Source: Fictibacillus phosphorivorans (GTDB lineage Bacteria; Bacillota; Bacilli; Bacillales; Fictibacillaceae). From it: a DNA stretch of 64,000 nucleotides. Position numbers and translations under genes: made by a program. A model generated the notes under the pieces. It searched no databases and was not told the origin of the DNA. It saw only the letters and a program-made list of their open reading frames with translations. The stretch lies in the NCBI RefSeq assembly GCF_001629705.1, contig NZ_CP015378.1, positions 1,364,001-1,428,000 of the forward strand. Reading direction: 5' to 3'. Below, in pieces: positions 34,144 to 42,319 of this stretch. Position 1 is the first letter of the stretch. Every line of letters starts with the position of its first letter.

Positions 34144-35028
34144 GTGAAATGGGTTACAGCTGTTAAACATGGCGAAAGCTTTATCGGTCTCGTGCAAGAA
34201 GAGCAAGTTGTGAATGTATCAGAGTTAGCGAAAAGCAAAGAGGTGGAGTTTCCTAGAACCTTGTTAGAAGCAATTGCTCTTGGTGATGAATTTATGGAAA
34301 AGGTTGAGAGTTTGATTTCCTCAAATCTTGCAGCGAACCATACATATAATCTCAATGAGATTCAGTTAAAAGCACCAATTCCAAGGCCGAGTAAAAATGT
34401 GTTCTGCATCGGGAAGAATTATCGAGATCATGCGATAGAAATGGGAAGTGAAGCAGACATTCCGGAAGATATCATGGTGTTTTCAAAAGCTCCTACGTCT
34501 GTAATCGGTCATGATGAAGAGATTCCTAGTCATTCTTCTATAACCGATCAACTCGATTATGAAGGTGAGCTGGCTATAATAATCGGCAAAACGGGTACGA
34601 GTATAAAGAAAGAAGAAGCGATGGATTACATTTTTGGATTTACGATCATCAACGATATTACTGCACGTGACTTGCAACAAAAGCATAAGCAGTTTTTACT
34701 CGGAAAAAGTCTTAATGGAACTTGTCCGATGGGGCCGTGGATCGTCCATCACTCTGAGATACCTAACCCAGAAAATCTTTCGATCGTAACAAAAGTAAAC
34801 GGAGAAGTGAGACAGAACGGAAACACATCTGATTTTATCTTTGATATTCCAACGATGCTCATAGAGCTTTCAAAGGGTATGACGCTTGAAGCTGGAGATA
34901 TCATCGCGACAGGTACACCTGCTGGAGTAGGTAAAGGGATGAAGCCGCCTGTATTTTTAAAGCCCCGAGATGTTATCGAGATTACAATTGAAGGAATCGG
35001 GACGCTTCGTAATGAAATAGTAGAATGA
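34144..35028 (+). CDS. yisK: Fumarylacetoacetate hydrolase family protein, YisK-like
   Basis: 294 residues; GTG 34144 with AAAGGAGG about 12 bases upstream. An ATG at 34138 is out of frame and stops after three codons. The FAH fold is complete: PRPSKNVFCIGKNYRDHAIEMGSEADIPE, the metal site ITDQLDYEGELAIIIGKTG (E-x-E), GFTIINDITARDLQQKHKQFLLGKSLNGTCPMGPWIV, and the ending GMTLEAGDIIATGTPAGVGKG. From memory it matches B. subtilis YisK closely; YisK is reported to be an oxaloacetate decarboxylase linked to Mbl and cell shape. It begins a three-gene run with an aldehyde dehydrogenase and an SDR, which suggests catabolic duty instead (inference). Confidence 0.85.
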   Translation: MKWVTAVKHGESFIGLVQEEQVVNVSELAKSKEVEFPRTLLEAIALGDEFMEKVESLISSNLAANHTYNLNEIQLKAPIPRPSKNVFCIGKNYRDHAIEMGSEADIPEDIMVFSKAPTSVIGHDEEIPSHSSITDQLDYEGELAIIIGKTGTSIKKEEAMDYIFGFTIINDITARDLQQKHKQFLLGKSLNGTCPMGPWIVHHSEIPNPENLSIVTKVNGEVRQNGNTSDFIFDIPTMLIELSKGMTLEAGDIIATGTPAGVGKGMKPPVFLKPRDVIEITIEGIGTLRNEIVE

Positions 35029-35064
35029 AGTCGAATTAACTAGTTACATAGAGGAGGAATTCAT

Positions 35065-36489
35065 ATGGAAAAGCTGCTTTATATTAACGGTTCATGGACA
35101 GGAGATTCTCTTGAAAAAATAGAGGTGTTCAATCCTGCTAATGGTGAAGTGGTTGGAACTGTAGCGTCTTGTGGGAAAGAGGAAACGGATGCTGCAATTG
35201 AGGCAGCACACGAAGCATTTCCGAGCTGGTCAAAGTTAACTGCTTATGAGCGCGCTGACTATTTGATGAAACTGCATGACTTAATGATCGAACAAAAAGA
35301 AGAATTAGCAGAACTAATGACTCTTGAGATGGGAAAACCGTTAAAAGAATCTGTCGGGGAAGTGATGTATGCTGCTTCTTTTATTAAATGGTATGCAGAA
35401 GAAGGTAAGCGCATCTACGGTCGTACGATTCCTTCAAGTGCAGAAAATAAGAGAATGCAAGTATTACGCCAGCCTGTTGGGGTCGTTGCAGCCATCACTC
35501 CATGGAATTTTCCTGCAGCAATGATCACAAGAAAACTCGGTCCGGCGCTCGCAGCTGGCTGTACGTTTATCGTAAAGCCACCGAAAGAAACCCCATTAAC
35601 AGCGATTAAGTTAGTCGAACTAGCCGATCAAGCAGGCTTTCCAAAAGGTGTTATCAATCTTGTAACAGGATCTTCTTCTGTGATCGGTAAAGCTATTATG
35701 GATTCGGAGAAAGTTAGAAAAGTAACCTTCACTGGCTCTACAGAGATCGGAAAGAAATTGATCGAGCAAAGTGCCGCAACTGTAAAGAACGTTTCTATGG
35801 AATTAGGCGGACATGCTCCAGCAGTTGTTCTTGAGGATGCAGACTTAAATAAAGCTGTCGCTGGAATCGTAGCTTCTAAGTTTCGTAACGCAGGTCAAAC
35901 GTGTATCTGTATCAACCGAGTATATGTGCAAGAAAGTGTTTATGAGGAGTTTGTAGAACTTGTAGCAGCTGAAGCTAAGAAATTAAAAGTAGGAAACGGT
36001 TTGGAAGAAGGTACAGATATTGGTCCGATCATCAACAAAGACGGGTATGAAAAGATATCCGAGCACGTAGAAAATGCTGTTTCAAATGGTGCAGAGTGTG
36101 TAACAGGCGGAAAAGGAAGAGCAGATAACGGTGGGTATTATTACGAGCCGACGGTCTTAAAGAATGTTTCACAAGATATGCTGATCATGAATGAAGAAAC
36201 GTTCGGTCCGGTCATTCCCATTCACAAGATCAGCAGTGTTGAAGAAGGGATCCGACTTGCAAACACAAGTCCGTTCGGTTTAGCGGCATATGTTTATACA
36301 GAGAGTATGTCCAAAGGAACTCAAGTTGTTGAAGGTTTAGATTACGGAATCATCGGCTGGAACGATGGTGTACCTTCTGCTGCACAAGCACCGTTCGGAG
36401 GTATGAAAGAGAGCGGTCTTGGCCGTGAAGGTGGAGTGGAAGGTATGGAAGCGTATCTTGAAACGAAATATGTAAGTTTCGTATTATAA
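35065..36489 (+). CDS. Aldehyde dehydrogenase, succinate-semialdehyde dehydrogenase type
   Basis: 474 residues; ATG 35065 after GAGGAGGAATTCAT. NAD(P)+-dependent aldehyde dehydrogenase: VVAAITPWNFPAAMITRKLGPALAAGCTFIVKPPKETPLTA (cofactor site), VTFTGSTEIGKKL, catalytic Glu in VSMELGGHAPAVVLEDADL, catalytic Cys in NAGQTCICINRVYV, and EETFGPVIPI. The CIC triplet around the catalytic cysteine and the LGKPL-like MGKPLKESVGEV point to the GabD subfamily, but related semialdehydes are possible. It is 36 bases behind the FAH gene, so likely cotranscribed. Confidence 0.88.
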   Translation: MEKLLYINGSWTGDSLEKIEVFNPANGEVVGTVASCGKEETDAAIEAAHEAFPSWSKLTAYERADYLMKLHDLMIEQKEELAELMTLEMGKPLKESVGEVMYAASFIKWYAEEGKRIYGRTIPSSAENKRMQVLRQPVGVVAAITPWNFPAAMITRKLGPALAAGCTFIVKPPKETPLTAIKLVELADQAGFPKGVINLVTGSSSVIGKAIMDSEKVRKVTFTGSTEIGKKLIEQSAATVKNVSMELGGHAPAVVLEDADLNKAVAGIVASKFRNAGQTCICINRVYVQESVYEEFVELVAAEAKKLKVGNGLEEGTDIGPIINKDGYEKISEHVENAVSNGAECVTGGKGRADNGGYYYEPTVLKNVSQDMLIMNEETFGPVIPIHKISSVEEGIRLANTSPFGLAAYVYTESMSKGTQVVEGLDYGIIGWNDGVPSAAQAPFGGMKESGLGREGGVEGMEAYLETKYVSFVL

Positions 36490-36518
36490 AATCTTTCTAA
36501 GAAACCAGGTGATTGTGG

Positions 36519-37307
36519 ATGGATCTAGGCCTAAAAGGAAAAAATGTACTCGTTCTTGCTTCAAGTAAGGGACTTGGAAAAGCTTGTGCATTGGAGTTTG
36601 CCCGAGAAGGTGCGAACGTGATGCTAACAAGCCGTGATGAAGAGCAGCTTTCTTTGACAGCGGAAGAGATTAAGCGGGAAACAGGCGCAGTGGTTACTTA
36701 TAAAAAATGTGACATCACACAGCGTAATGAGATCGATGAGCTTGTAGCAACAGCAGTTGAGGAATTTGGCAGTGTCGACGTGCTCGTGAACAATGCAGGA
36801 GGTCCTCCTGCTGGTACGTTTAATGATTTTGAGGATGAGCATTGGCAGGGTGCCTTTGAGTTAACATTACTCAGTCTTGTGCGTTCTGTTCGAGCGGTTA
36901 CACCTAACATGATAAAAAACGGTGGAGGACGCATCGTGAACATCGCTTCTTCGTCCTTTAAACAGCCGATCGACGGACTTATCTTATCTAACACTTTCCG
37001 AACAGCCATTAACGGATTATCAAAGAGTCTTTCACAAGAGCTAGGGAAAGATGGCATTTTGATTAATACCATCGGCCCGGGGCGAATCGGAACGGATCGA
37101 GTAGGTGAATTAGACCAAATGATGGCTGATAAAAAAGGCGTTTCCGCTGAAGAGGTAAGAACTTCCATGGAAAGCGGTATCCCACTTGGCCGATACGGTG
37201 AACCTGCAGAGTTTGCTAAGATGGTGGTATTCCTTTGCTCAGATGCAAACACCTATATAACGGGGCAGTCACTGCTGATCGATGGCGGTATGGTGAAAGC
37301 ACTATAA
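36519..37307 (+). CDS. SDR family oxidoreductase with non-canonical active site
   Basis: 262 residues; ATG 36519 is preferred over TTG 36513 because ACCAGGTGATTGTGG places AGGTG 8 bases before it. The Rossmann half is normal in shape (VLVLASSKGLGKACALEFAREGANV; note SSKGLGKA instead of GxxxGxG; DVLVNNAGGPP). The catalytic part is altered: after NIASSSFKQPIDGLI comes LSNTFRTAINGLSKSLSQELG, so Tyr of YxxxK is Ser and Lys is Arg. This is the mark of the known beta-ketoacyl reductase-like SDR subgroup that lacks the normal tetrad. It is third in the operon; a terminator follows. Activity as a reductase is doubtful. Confidence 0.8.
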   Translation: MDLGLKGKNVLVLASSKGLGKACALEFAREGANVMLTSRDEEQLSLTAEEIKRETGAVVTYKKCDITQRNEIDELVATAVEEFGSVDVLVNNAGGPPAGTFNDFEDEHWQGAFELTLLSLVRSVRAVTPNMIKNGGGRIVNIASSSFKQPIDGLILSNTFRTAINGLSKSLSQELGKDGILINTIGPGRIGTDRVGELDQMMADKKGVSAEEVRTSMESGIPLGRYGEPAEFAKMVVFLCSDANTYITGQSLLIDGGMVKAL

Positions 37308-37313
37308 AGGGTA

Positions 37314-37342
37314 AGAAGCAGCTCATGGCTGCTTCTTTTTTT
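37314..37342 (+). terminator. Rho-independent terminator
   Basis: GAAGCAGC and GCTGCTTC pair around TCATG, followed by a long T tract. Confidence 0.85.
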
Positions 37343-37362
37343 AGTTATGTGAAGGGTATAAG

Positions 37363-37509
37363 TTTCCGTGTAGATGTCGATATTTGTAGACTCGTGGATA
37401 AACAGTGAAAACTTTTGGATTGAGAGTTAAAACTTCTGGATAAAGTGCTAAAACTTTTGGATTGATCCATAAAAGTTGTGGATTCATCTATCAAAAAGCG
37501 GATTAATAC
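37363..37509. repeat. 21-bp degenerate tandem repeats (about 6-7 units)
   Basis: Units begin near 37384, 37405, 37426, 37447, 37468 and 37489, each exactly 21 bases; the core is AAAACTTTTGGATTGA with substitutions. An older unit may start near 37363. Since 21 is a multiple of three, the minus strand is open and would encode a heptad repeat (QSKSF-like), but there is no ribosome binding site. Similar repeats are scattered between genes in other Bacillus genomes (from memory). Confidence 0.75.
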
Positions 37510-37547
37510 CCTAGTGCGTATATAATACGGAGCGCAATTAAAAGCCT

Positions 37548-37580
37548 CAAAAAAAGCTGACTCCAAAAAAGAGTCAGCTT
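37548..37580 (-). terminator. Rho-independent terminator of rocD
   Basis: On the minus strand AAGCTGACTC and GAGTCAGCTT form a 10-bp stem with a T-rich loop and T tract, 10 bases after the stop of rocD. Confidence 0.88.
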
Positions 37581-37589
37581 GCAATAAAA

Positions 37590-38798
37590 TTAAACAGAAA
37601 GTACCTTTTTAATGCGTTCGATCGCCCAATCCAGATCTTCATCAGAAATGATTAATGGTGGTGCGAAACGAATAACGTTTTCATGTGTTTCTTTACATAA
37701 CAAGCCTTGCTCTTTTAAACGCTCACAATAAGGTCGTGCTGGTTCGTTTAATTCAACACCGATAAACAGACCTTTACCGCGGACTTCTTTGATTACTGGA
37801 TTATCAATCTTCTTTAACTCGCCTAAGAAATATTCACCAAGTTTCAGAGAACGCTCAACTAAGTTTTCTTCTACAAGCACGTCTACAGAAGCGACAGATA
37901 CCGCACAAGAAAGCGGGTTTCCACCGAAAGTTGATCCGTGAGATCCAGGATTGAACACGCCGAGAATTTCGCGATTTGCTGCTACACATGAGATCGGCAT
38001 TACGCCGCCGCCAAGTGCTTTACCTAAGATGTACATGTCGGGCTCAATCTCTTCCCAGTCACAAGCAAACATTTTACCTGAGCGTCCAAGTCCTGATTGA
38101 ATTTCATCAGCTACAAAGAGTACATTTTCAGACTTACAAACATCAAGCGCTTCTTTCAAGAAACCTTCGCGTGGAATAACGATTCCTGCTTCACCTTGGA
38201 TCGGTTCTAGAATGAATGCTGCGGTATTTGGTGTAATGGCTGCTTTTAGTGCGTCTAAGTCACCGTAAGGGATCACTTTGATTCCTGGAAGCATAGGACC
38301 AAACCCGCGCTGGTAATCAGGATCAGATGACATCGATACGGCAGTCATCGTACGACCGTGGAAGTTTCCTTCACAAACGATGATCTCAGCTTGATTATCC
38401 GCAACACCTTTCACATCATATGCCCAACGGCGAACGGCTTTAATTGCTGTCTCAACCGCTTCAGCACCAGTGTTCATCGGTAATACCATATCTTTCTTCG
38501 TTAGACTTGATACTTTTTCATAAAAGTCTCCAAGTTGGTCGTTATGGAATGCACGTGATGTTAGTGTTACTTTGTCTGCTTGATCTTTTAGTGCTTGAAT
38601 GATTTTAGGGTGGCGGTGCCCTTGATTTACCGCAGAGTATGCACTTAGCATGTCCATGTAGCGGTTACCTTCTGGATCTGTTACCCATACACCTTCGGCT
38701 ACCGAGATAACGATAGGAAGGGGATGATAGTTTTGTGCACCATATTGTTCCGTTTTTGAAATTACAGTTTCCGTATTTTTCGTTTCTGTCTGTTTCAA
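37590..38798 (-). CDS. rocD: Ornithine aminotransferase
   Basis: 402 residues. I chose TTG 38798: GAGGTG lies 7 bases before it, whereas the longer frame from GTG 38807 would start inside that site. A class III PLP aminotransferase: [48 protein letters not shown] is nearly diagnostic of ornithine aminotransferase, with [38 protein letters not shown] (PLP Asp), and the Schiff-base Lys in [17 protein letters not shown]. It converts ornithine and 2-oxoglutarate to glutamate semialdehyde and glutamate in arginine catabolism. It is monocistronic; the palindrome over its promoter hints at a repressor. Confidence 0.95.
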   Translation of the reverse strand: MKQTETKNTETVISKTEQYGAQNYHPLPIVISVAEGVWVTDPEGNRYMDMLSAYSAVNQGHRHPKIIQALKDQADKVTLTSRAFHNDQLGDFYEKVSSLTKKDMVLPMNTGAEAVETAIKAVRRWAYDVKGVADNQAEIIVCEGNFHGRTMTAVSMSSDPDYQRGFGPMLPGIKVIPYGDLDALKAAITPNTAAFILEPIQGEAGIVIPREGFLKEALDVCKSENVLFVADEIQSGLGRSGKMFACDWEEIEPDMYILGKALGGGVMPISCVAANREILGVFNPGSHGSTFGGNPLSCAVSVASVDVLVEENLVERSLKLGEYFLGELKKIDNPVIKEVRGKGLFIGVELNEPARPYCERLKEQGLLCKETHENVIRFAPPLIISDEDLDWAIERIKKVLSV

Positions 38799-38830
38799 AG
38801 GAAACACCTCGATTCTGCAAGTTTTCTCAC

Positions 38831-38847
38831 ATTGCTATTATAGCAAT
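38831..38847. promoter_or_regulatory. Palindromic operator over the rocD -10 box
   Basis: ATTGCTA and TAGCAAT are perfect 7-bp arms around TTA; the -10 hexamer of rocD on the minus strand lies within it. Confidence 0.5.
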
Positions 38848-38865
38848 GAAAGTGCTTACTTTACA
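38837..38865 (-). promoter_or_regulatory. Candidate SigA promoter of rocD
   Basis: On the minus strand TGTAAA (38865-38860), 17-bp spacer, and perfect TATAAT (38842-38837). No SigL (-24/-12) GG...GC element was noticed, unlike B. subtilis rocDEF. Confidence 0.5.
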
Positions 38866-38945
38866 GAGGGAACTCATTTGATTGCCTAGTTTATAGCAGT
38901 TCATGGTATAGTTATATGGAGAATTATACATAGGAGGATATATTT

Positions 38946-39302
38946 ATGATTCATGCTCACGTAACATCATGGTTCCTGGCGTTAATTTTGTTTTTTGTAA
39001 CGTATATGCTATACAAAAAAAATGCCGGAAAAAAATCAAAAATTTTGCATATGATCCTGCGCGTTTTGTACTTAGCGATCCTTGCGACAGGAGGCCACAT
39101 GCTTGCTGGCTATCTAACGGATCCTGGTATAGTTAATCAAGGGCCGATTATTATCAAAGGAACATTAGGAGTTGTTCTCATCGGTTTGATGGAGATCATC
39201 CTTGTTCAAAGAAAACGTGGTGAAAGCCGTCTGCTGAACTGGGTGTTTTTCTGGATCACTTTATTGTTAGTCTTATTCTACGGTTATTCCGTTCTTGGTT
39301 AA
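38946..39302 (+). CDS. yisL: YisL family membrane protein (UPF0344, DUF1516)
   Basis: 118 residues, the same length as B. subtilis YisL; ATG 38946 follows TAGGAGGATATATTT. Four hydrophobic helices, with the family start MIHAHVTSWFLALILFFVTYMLYKK, then KILHMILRVLYLAILATGGHML and VVLIGLMEIILVQRKRGES. Function is unknown. In B. subtilis yisL lies next to yisK; here the yisK-like gene is 4 kb away, separated by the dehydrogenase genes and rocD, so part of that neighbourhood is kept. A terminator follows. Confidence 0.85.
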   Translation: MIHAHVTSWFLALILFFVTYMLYKKNAGKKSKILHMILRVLYLAILATGGHMLAGYLTDPGIVNQGPIIIKGTLGVVLIGLMEIILVQRKRGESRLLNWVFFWITLLLVLFYGYSVLG

Positions 39303-39310
39303 TACGTACA

Positions 39311-39340
39311 AAGTCGCTCTTTACAGGGCGGCTTTTTTTT
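39311..39340 (+). terminator. Rho-independent terminator
   Basis: AAGTCGCTCT pairs with AGGGCGGCTT using wobble pairs around TTAC, with eight T residues. Confidence 0.7.
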
Positions 39341-39454
39341 ATTGGATAAAATAACCACTCGTTGTTTTGTTAACAATGCCTCTTGTGTACCGATATAAAT
39401 GATAGAAACGTATAACTATATTAATGGGGTTCATTGGACAGATGAGGTGTAAGA

Positions 39455-41233
39455 ATGAAAGAGATGGATGAATATTTAGCGCTATCTCATTTAATAAAGA
39501 TGAATACGAAAGAGATGGAAGAGCTTAATGATAATTTAATCGAATCTGAACAGCGTTATAAGTCGTTGTTCGATCATAATCCAGATATGATCTATTCTAT
39601 GGATTTAAAAGGGTATATTACGAGTGTTAACCATGCCCTCGTTCAGTCTTTAGAGTATTCAGAAGAAGAGTTGCTATCGACACACGCCCTGCAATTTGTG
39701 TGTGATGAAGACCACAAACGGGTCGTTGAACACTTCAAGCTTGCCATACATGATAAACCTCAAAATTTTGTGGCGAGTATTATGAAAAAAGATGGCGGGC
39801 ATATTTTAAGCAGCATCACGAACATTCCAATCGTCGTAAACGATCAAGTAGTTGGTGTATATGGAATCGGAAAGAACATTACTTGGCAGCAGAAAGCGGA
39901 AGAAGAGATCGAACAACTTGCATTTCACGACTCGCTAACAGGTCTGCCAAATCGAAGTTTATTTGAAAAAAGGCTAAGAGAACTCGTTTCTGAAAGTGAT
40001 CACTCAAACCAATTATTAGCTGTAATGTTTGTGGATATTGATCATTTTAAAATTATTAATGAGAGTTTAGGTCACCATATCGGAGACGTTGTGTTAAGGC
40101 ATGTAAGCAATCAACTTAGACAGGTGATCCATAGTCAAGACTTGCTATGCCGATTTGCTGGGGACTTATTTACATTAATCTTAACGATTGAAAAACCAGC
40201 TGATGTAATCGATACCGCGGATCGCATAGAAGAAGCGCTTCAATTGCCGATCTATCTTGATGGCCAAGAGTATACCGTTAGTACTTCGATTGGGGTAAGC
40301 ATCTATCCAAATGATAGTACGAGTGCTGATATTCTCATAAAGAATGCTGACACCGCTCTACATAAAGCGAAAGAAAAAGGTAGAGGAAAACGTGAATTTT
40401 TTACGGGAGATATGAACGCATTCACCCTTGAGAGATTAAAGCTAGAAGGCTTTTTACGTAAGGCTGTTCAAAAGGGTGAGCTAGAACCTTACTTTCAACC
40501 TCAATATTGTTTGAAAACGGAAAAAATTCTTGGGTTTGAGGCACTTGTAAGATGGAATCATCCTGAATTGGGGCTGGTTTCTCCAATGCAGTTCATTCCT
40601 TTGGCAGAAGAGATCGGGCTTATTGATGAGATCGGCCGGTTTGTTCTGTTCGAATCTTGTAAACAGCTAAAGAGATGGCATGATAGTGTGGCACCTTATC
40701 TTTCTGTTTCTGTTAATGTATCTGGTAGACAGTTTCAAAGGTTATCATTCGTGTATGAAGTAAAAGAAGCGATAGAAACGGCTGGAATATCTGCAGAATA
40801 TCTACACCTCGAATTAACAGAGAGTACGATGATTCAAAATGTACAATACAGCATCAGCATCATGCAAGAGTTAAGAGAGCTAGGAGTTCGTTTATCGATC
40901 GATGATTTTGGTACGGGTTACAGCTCTCTTAGTTACTTAAAAGATTTCCCGGTCGATTATTTAAAAATCGATCAAAGCTTTATAAGACATCTTAGCGATG
41001 ACTTCTTTAACACGAGTGATGCGGCGATCATTAAAGCGATCATCATGATGTGTGAAGGACTTTCTCTTTCAACAGTGGCAGAAGGTGTAGAAACACATGA
41101 ACAGATGAAGTTACTTCAAGAGTATGGCTGTCACACGGCTCAAGGATACATAATCAGTAAGCCTATGCCTGCTTGTGAAGCGAGTGAGTTCTTAAGAAAT
41201 TTCTTATCAGTAAAAAACAGCACAACTCCGTAA
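39455..41233 (+). CDS. PAS-GGDEF-EAL protein, probable c-di-GMP phosphodiesterase
   Basis: 592 residues; ATG 39455 after GATGAGGTGTAAG. A short helical start, a PAS domain (about 30-150: YKSLFDHNPDMIYSMDLKGYITSVNHAL), a GGDEF domain (about 160-315: FHDSLTGLPNRSLFEKR, MFVDIDHFKIINESLGHHIGD) and an EAL domain (about 330-580). The cyclase active site is degenerate, RFAGDLFTLIL in place of GGDEF, so it probably only binds GTP or nothing. The EAL site is intact: GFEALVRWNHP, HLELTES, SIDDFGTGYSSLSYLKDFPVDYLKIDQSFIR, STVAEGVETHEQ. No membrane span: a cytoplasmic PDE with a PAS input. Confidence 0.92.
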   Translation: MKEMDEYLALSHLIKMNTKEMEELNDNLIESEQRYKSLFDHNPDMIYSMDLKGYITSVNHALVQSLEYSEEELLSTHALQFVCDEDHKRVVEHFKLAIHDKPQNFVASIMKKDGGHILSSITNIPIVVNDQVVGVYGIGKNITWQQKAEEEIEQLAFHDSLTGLPNRSLFEKRLRELVSESDHSNQLLAVMFVDIDHFKIINESLGHHIGDVVLRHVSNQLRQVIHSQDLLCRFAGDLFTLILTIEKPADVIDTADRIEEALQLPIYLDGQEYTVSTSIGVSIYPNDSTSADILIKNADTALHKAKEKGRGKREFFTGDMNAFTLERLKLEGFLRKAVQKGELEPYFQPQYCLKTEKILGFEALVRWNHPELGLVSPMQFIPLAEEIGLIDEIGRFVLFESCKQLKRWHDSVAPYLSVSVNVSGRQFQRLSFVYEVKEAIETAGISAEYLHLELTESTMIQNVQYSISIMQELRELGVRLSIDDFGTGYSSLSYLKDFPVDYLKIDQSFIRHLSDDFFNTSDAAIIKAIIMMCEGLSLSTVAEGVETHEQMKLLQEYGCHTAQGYIISKPMPACEASEFLRNFLSVKNSTTP

Positions 41234-41281
41234 AGAGTGTGCTGTTTATTTGTGTTGAATACTTTAGCATTTTAAGTGGTT

Positions 41282-42319
41282 TTATTTTTTCTTTTCATAA
41301 TACATAAACGCAAGTGCGCCGATCAGAATCGAACCTTTTACGATATCTTGTGCGTAATACGGAACGTTCAACATCGTTAATCCATTAAGAAGGATACCGA
41401 TTAAAACAGCACCAACAAAAGTGCCGATCACATTCGGTTTTCCAGCACCAAATACAGAAAAGCCAATAAACGCAGCGGCAACACCATCCATCAATAAAGG
41501 TGCGCCAGCAGAAACTTGACCCGTTCCGATTCTTGCTGCTAACAGAATACCTGCAAGAGTGGCAAAGAATGCAGATAAAAGATAAGCATACATCTTGTAA
41601 CGCTGAACAGGGACACCTGATAAACGCGCTGCTTCTTCATTTCCACCTGTAATATATAATAATCTGCCGAAGCGAGTCTGCTGTAGAATGACATGAACGA
41701 CAATTACGGCAATCAGCATGATGATAACAGGTACAGGAACAGACCATATCTCACCTTGACCAATAAATAAGAAAGAAGGAAGGAAAACACCAGGAGCCGT
41801 TCCACCTTCTGTTAAGGGCATATTGTTGTAGATCGAAAAACCCTTTGTAAAGGTAAGATGCAATCCATTGATGATATACATCACTGCTAATGTGGCGAGT
41901 AGATCTGGAAGCCGTACTTTTACAACGAAGAACGAGTTTAATAGCCCTACTAATAGACCAATCGCAATCGGAATTAGGATGGCGATGATCGTTTCTTGGC
42001 GATATAGAACGAGAGCTGCTGCACTTGTAACCGTTGCAAGGCTCGCTGTTGATCCGACGGAAAGGTCGAACCCTCCAACGATCAAAGATATGGTTACTCC
42101 GATCGCAAGCAACGTAATAATAGAAACAGAGCGTAAGATATCCGTAAAGTTCTGATAGCTTAAGAATTTGTCGTTTGCTAGACTAAATCCGATAACGGTT
42201 AATAATATGACAAGAAGGGTGCCGTATCGGTAAAGAAAAGGAAAGATCTTTTCTTGAAGTGAGAGTTTAGAAGTGTTTAGATCGTTCTCAACGTGTTCTT
42301 TATGAACGTACTGTGCCAT
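41282..42319 (-). CDS. ABC sugar-type permease, candidate methylthioribose importer
   Basis: 345 residues. ATG 42319 is chosen because CTGGAGGTCATT precedes it; ATG 42337 lies before that site. The gene overlaps the ATPase gene by 20 bases, so translation is coupled. It has nine or ten membrane helices and the BPD_transp_2 (RbsC-like) hallmarks: GVTISLIVGGFDLSVGSTASLATVTSAA, LLNSFFVVKVRLPDLLATLAVMYIINGL, and RFGRLLYITGGNEEAARLSGVPVQRYKMYAYLLSAFFA. Last gene of the SAM riboswitch-led mtnK-mtnA-lipoprotein-ATPase run; the substrate methylthioribose is inferred from that context only. Confidence 0.88.
   Translation of the reverse strand: MAQYVHKEHVENDLNTSKLSLQEKIFPFLYRYGTLLVILLTVIGFSLANDKFLSYQNFTDILRSVSIITLLAIGVTISLIVGGFDLSVGSTASLATVTSAAALVLYRQETIIAILIPIAIGLLVGLLNSFFVVKVRLPDLLATLAVMYIINGLHLTFTKGFSIYNNMPLTEGGTAPGVFLPSFLFIGQGEIWSVPVPVIIMLIAVIVVHVILQQTRFGRLLYITGGNEEAARLSGVPVQRYKMYAYLLSAFFATLAGILLAARIGTGQVSAGAPLLMDGVAAAFIGFSVFGAGKPNVIGTFVGAVLIGILLNGLTMLNVPYYAQDIVKGSILIGALAFMYYEKKK

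Noticed and set aside
34138..34149. Three-codon leader ORF (ATG TTA TTG TGA) overlapping the yisK-like start
   Set aside because: Could couple translation to the GTG start, but it is so short that chance is the simpler explanation.
37345..37584. 79-residue minus-strand ORF with heptad repeats
   Set aside because: It arises from 21-bp repeats that keep the frame open; no ribosome binding site, and it includes the rocD terminator.
39341..39454. Second c-di-GMP riboswitch before the EAL gene
   Set aside because: None of the GEMM-I or class II conserved blocks is present.
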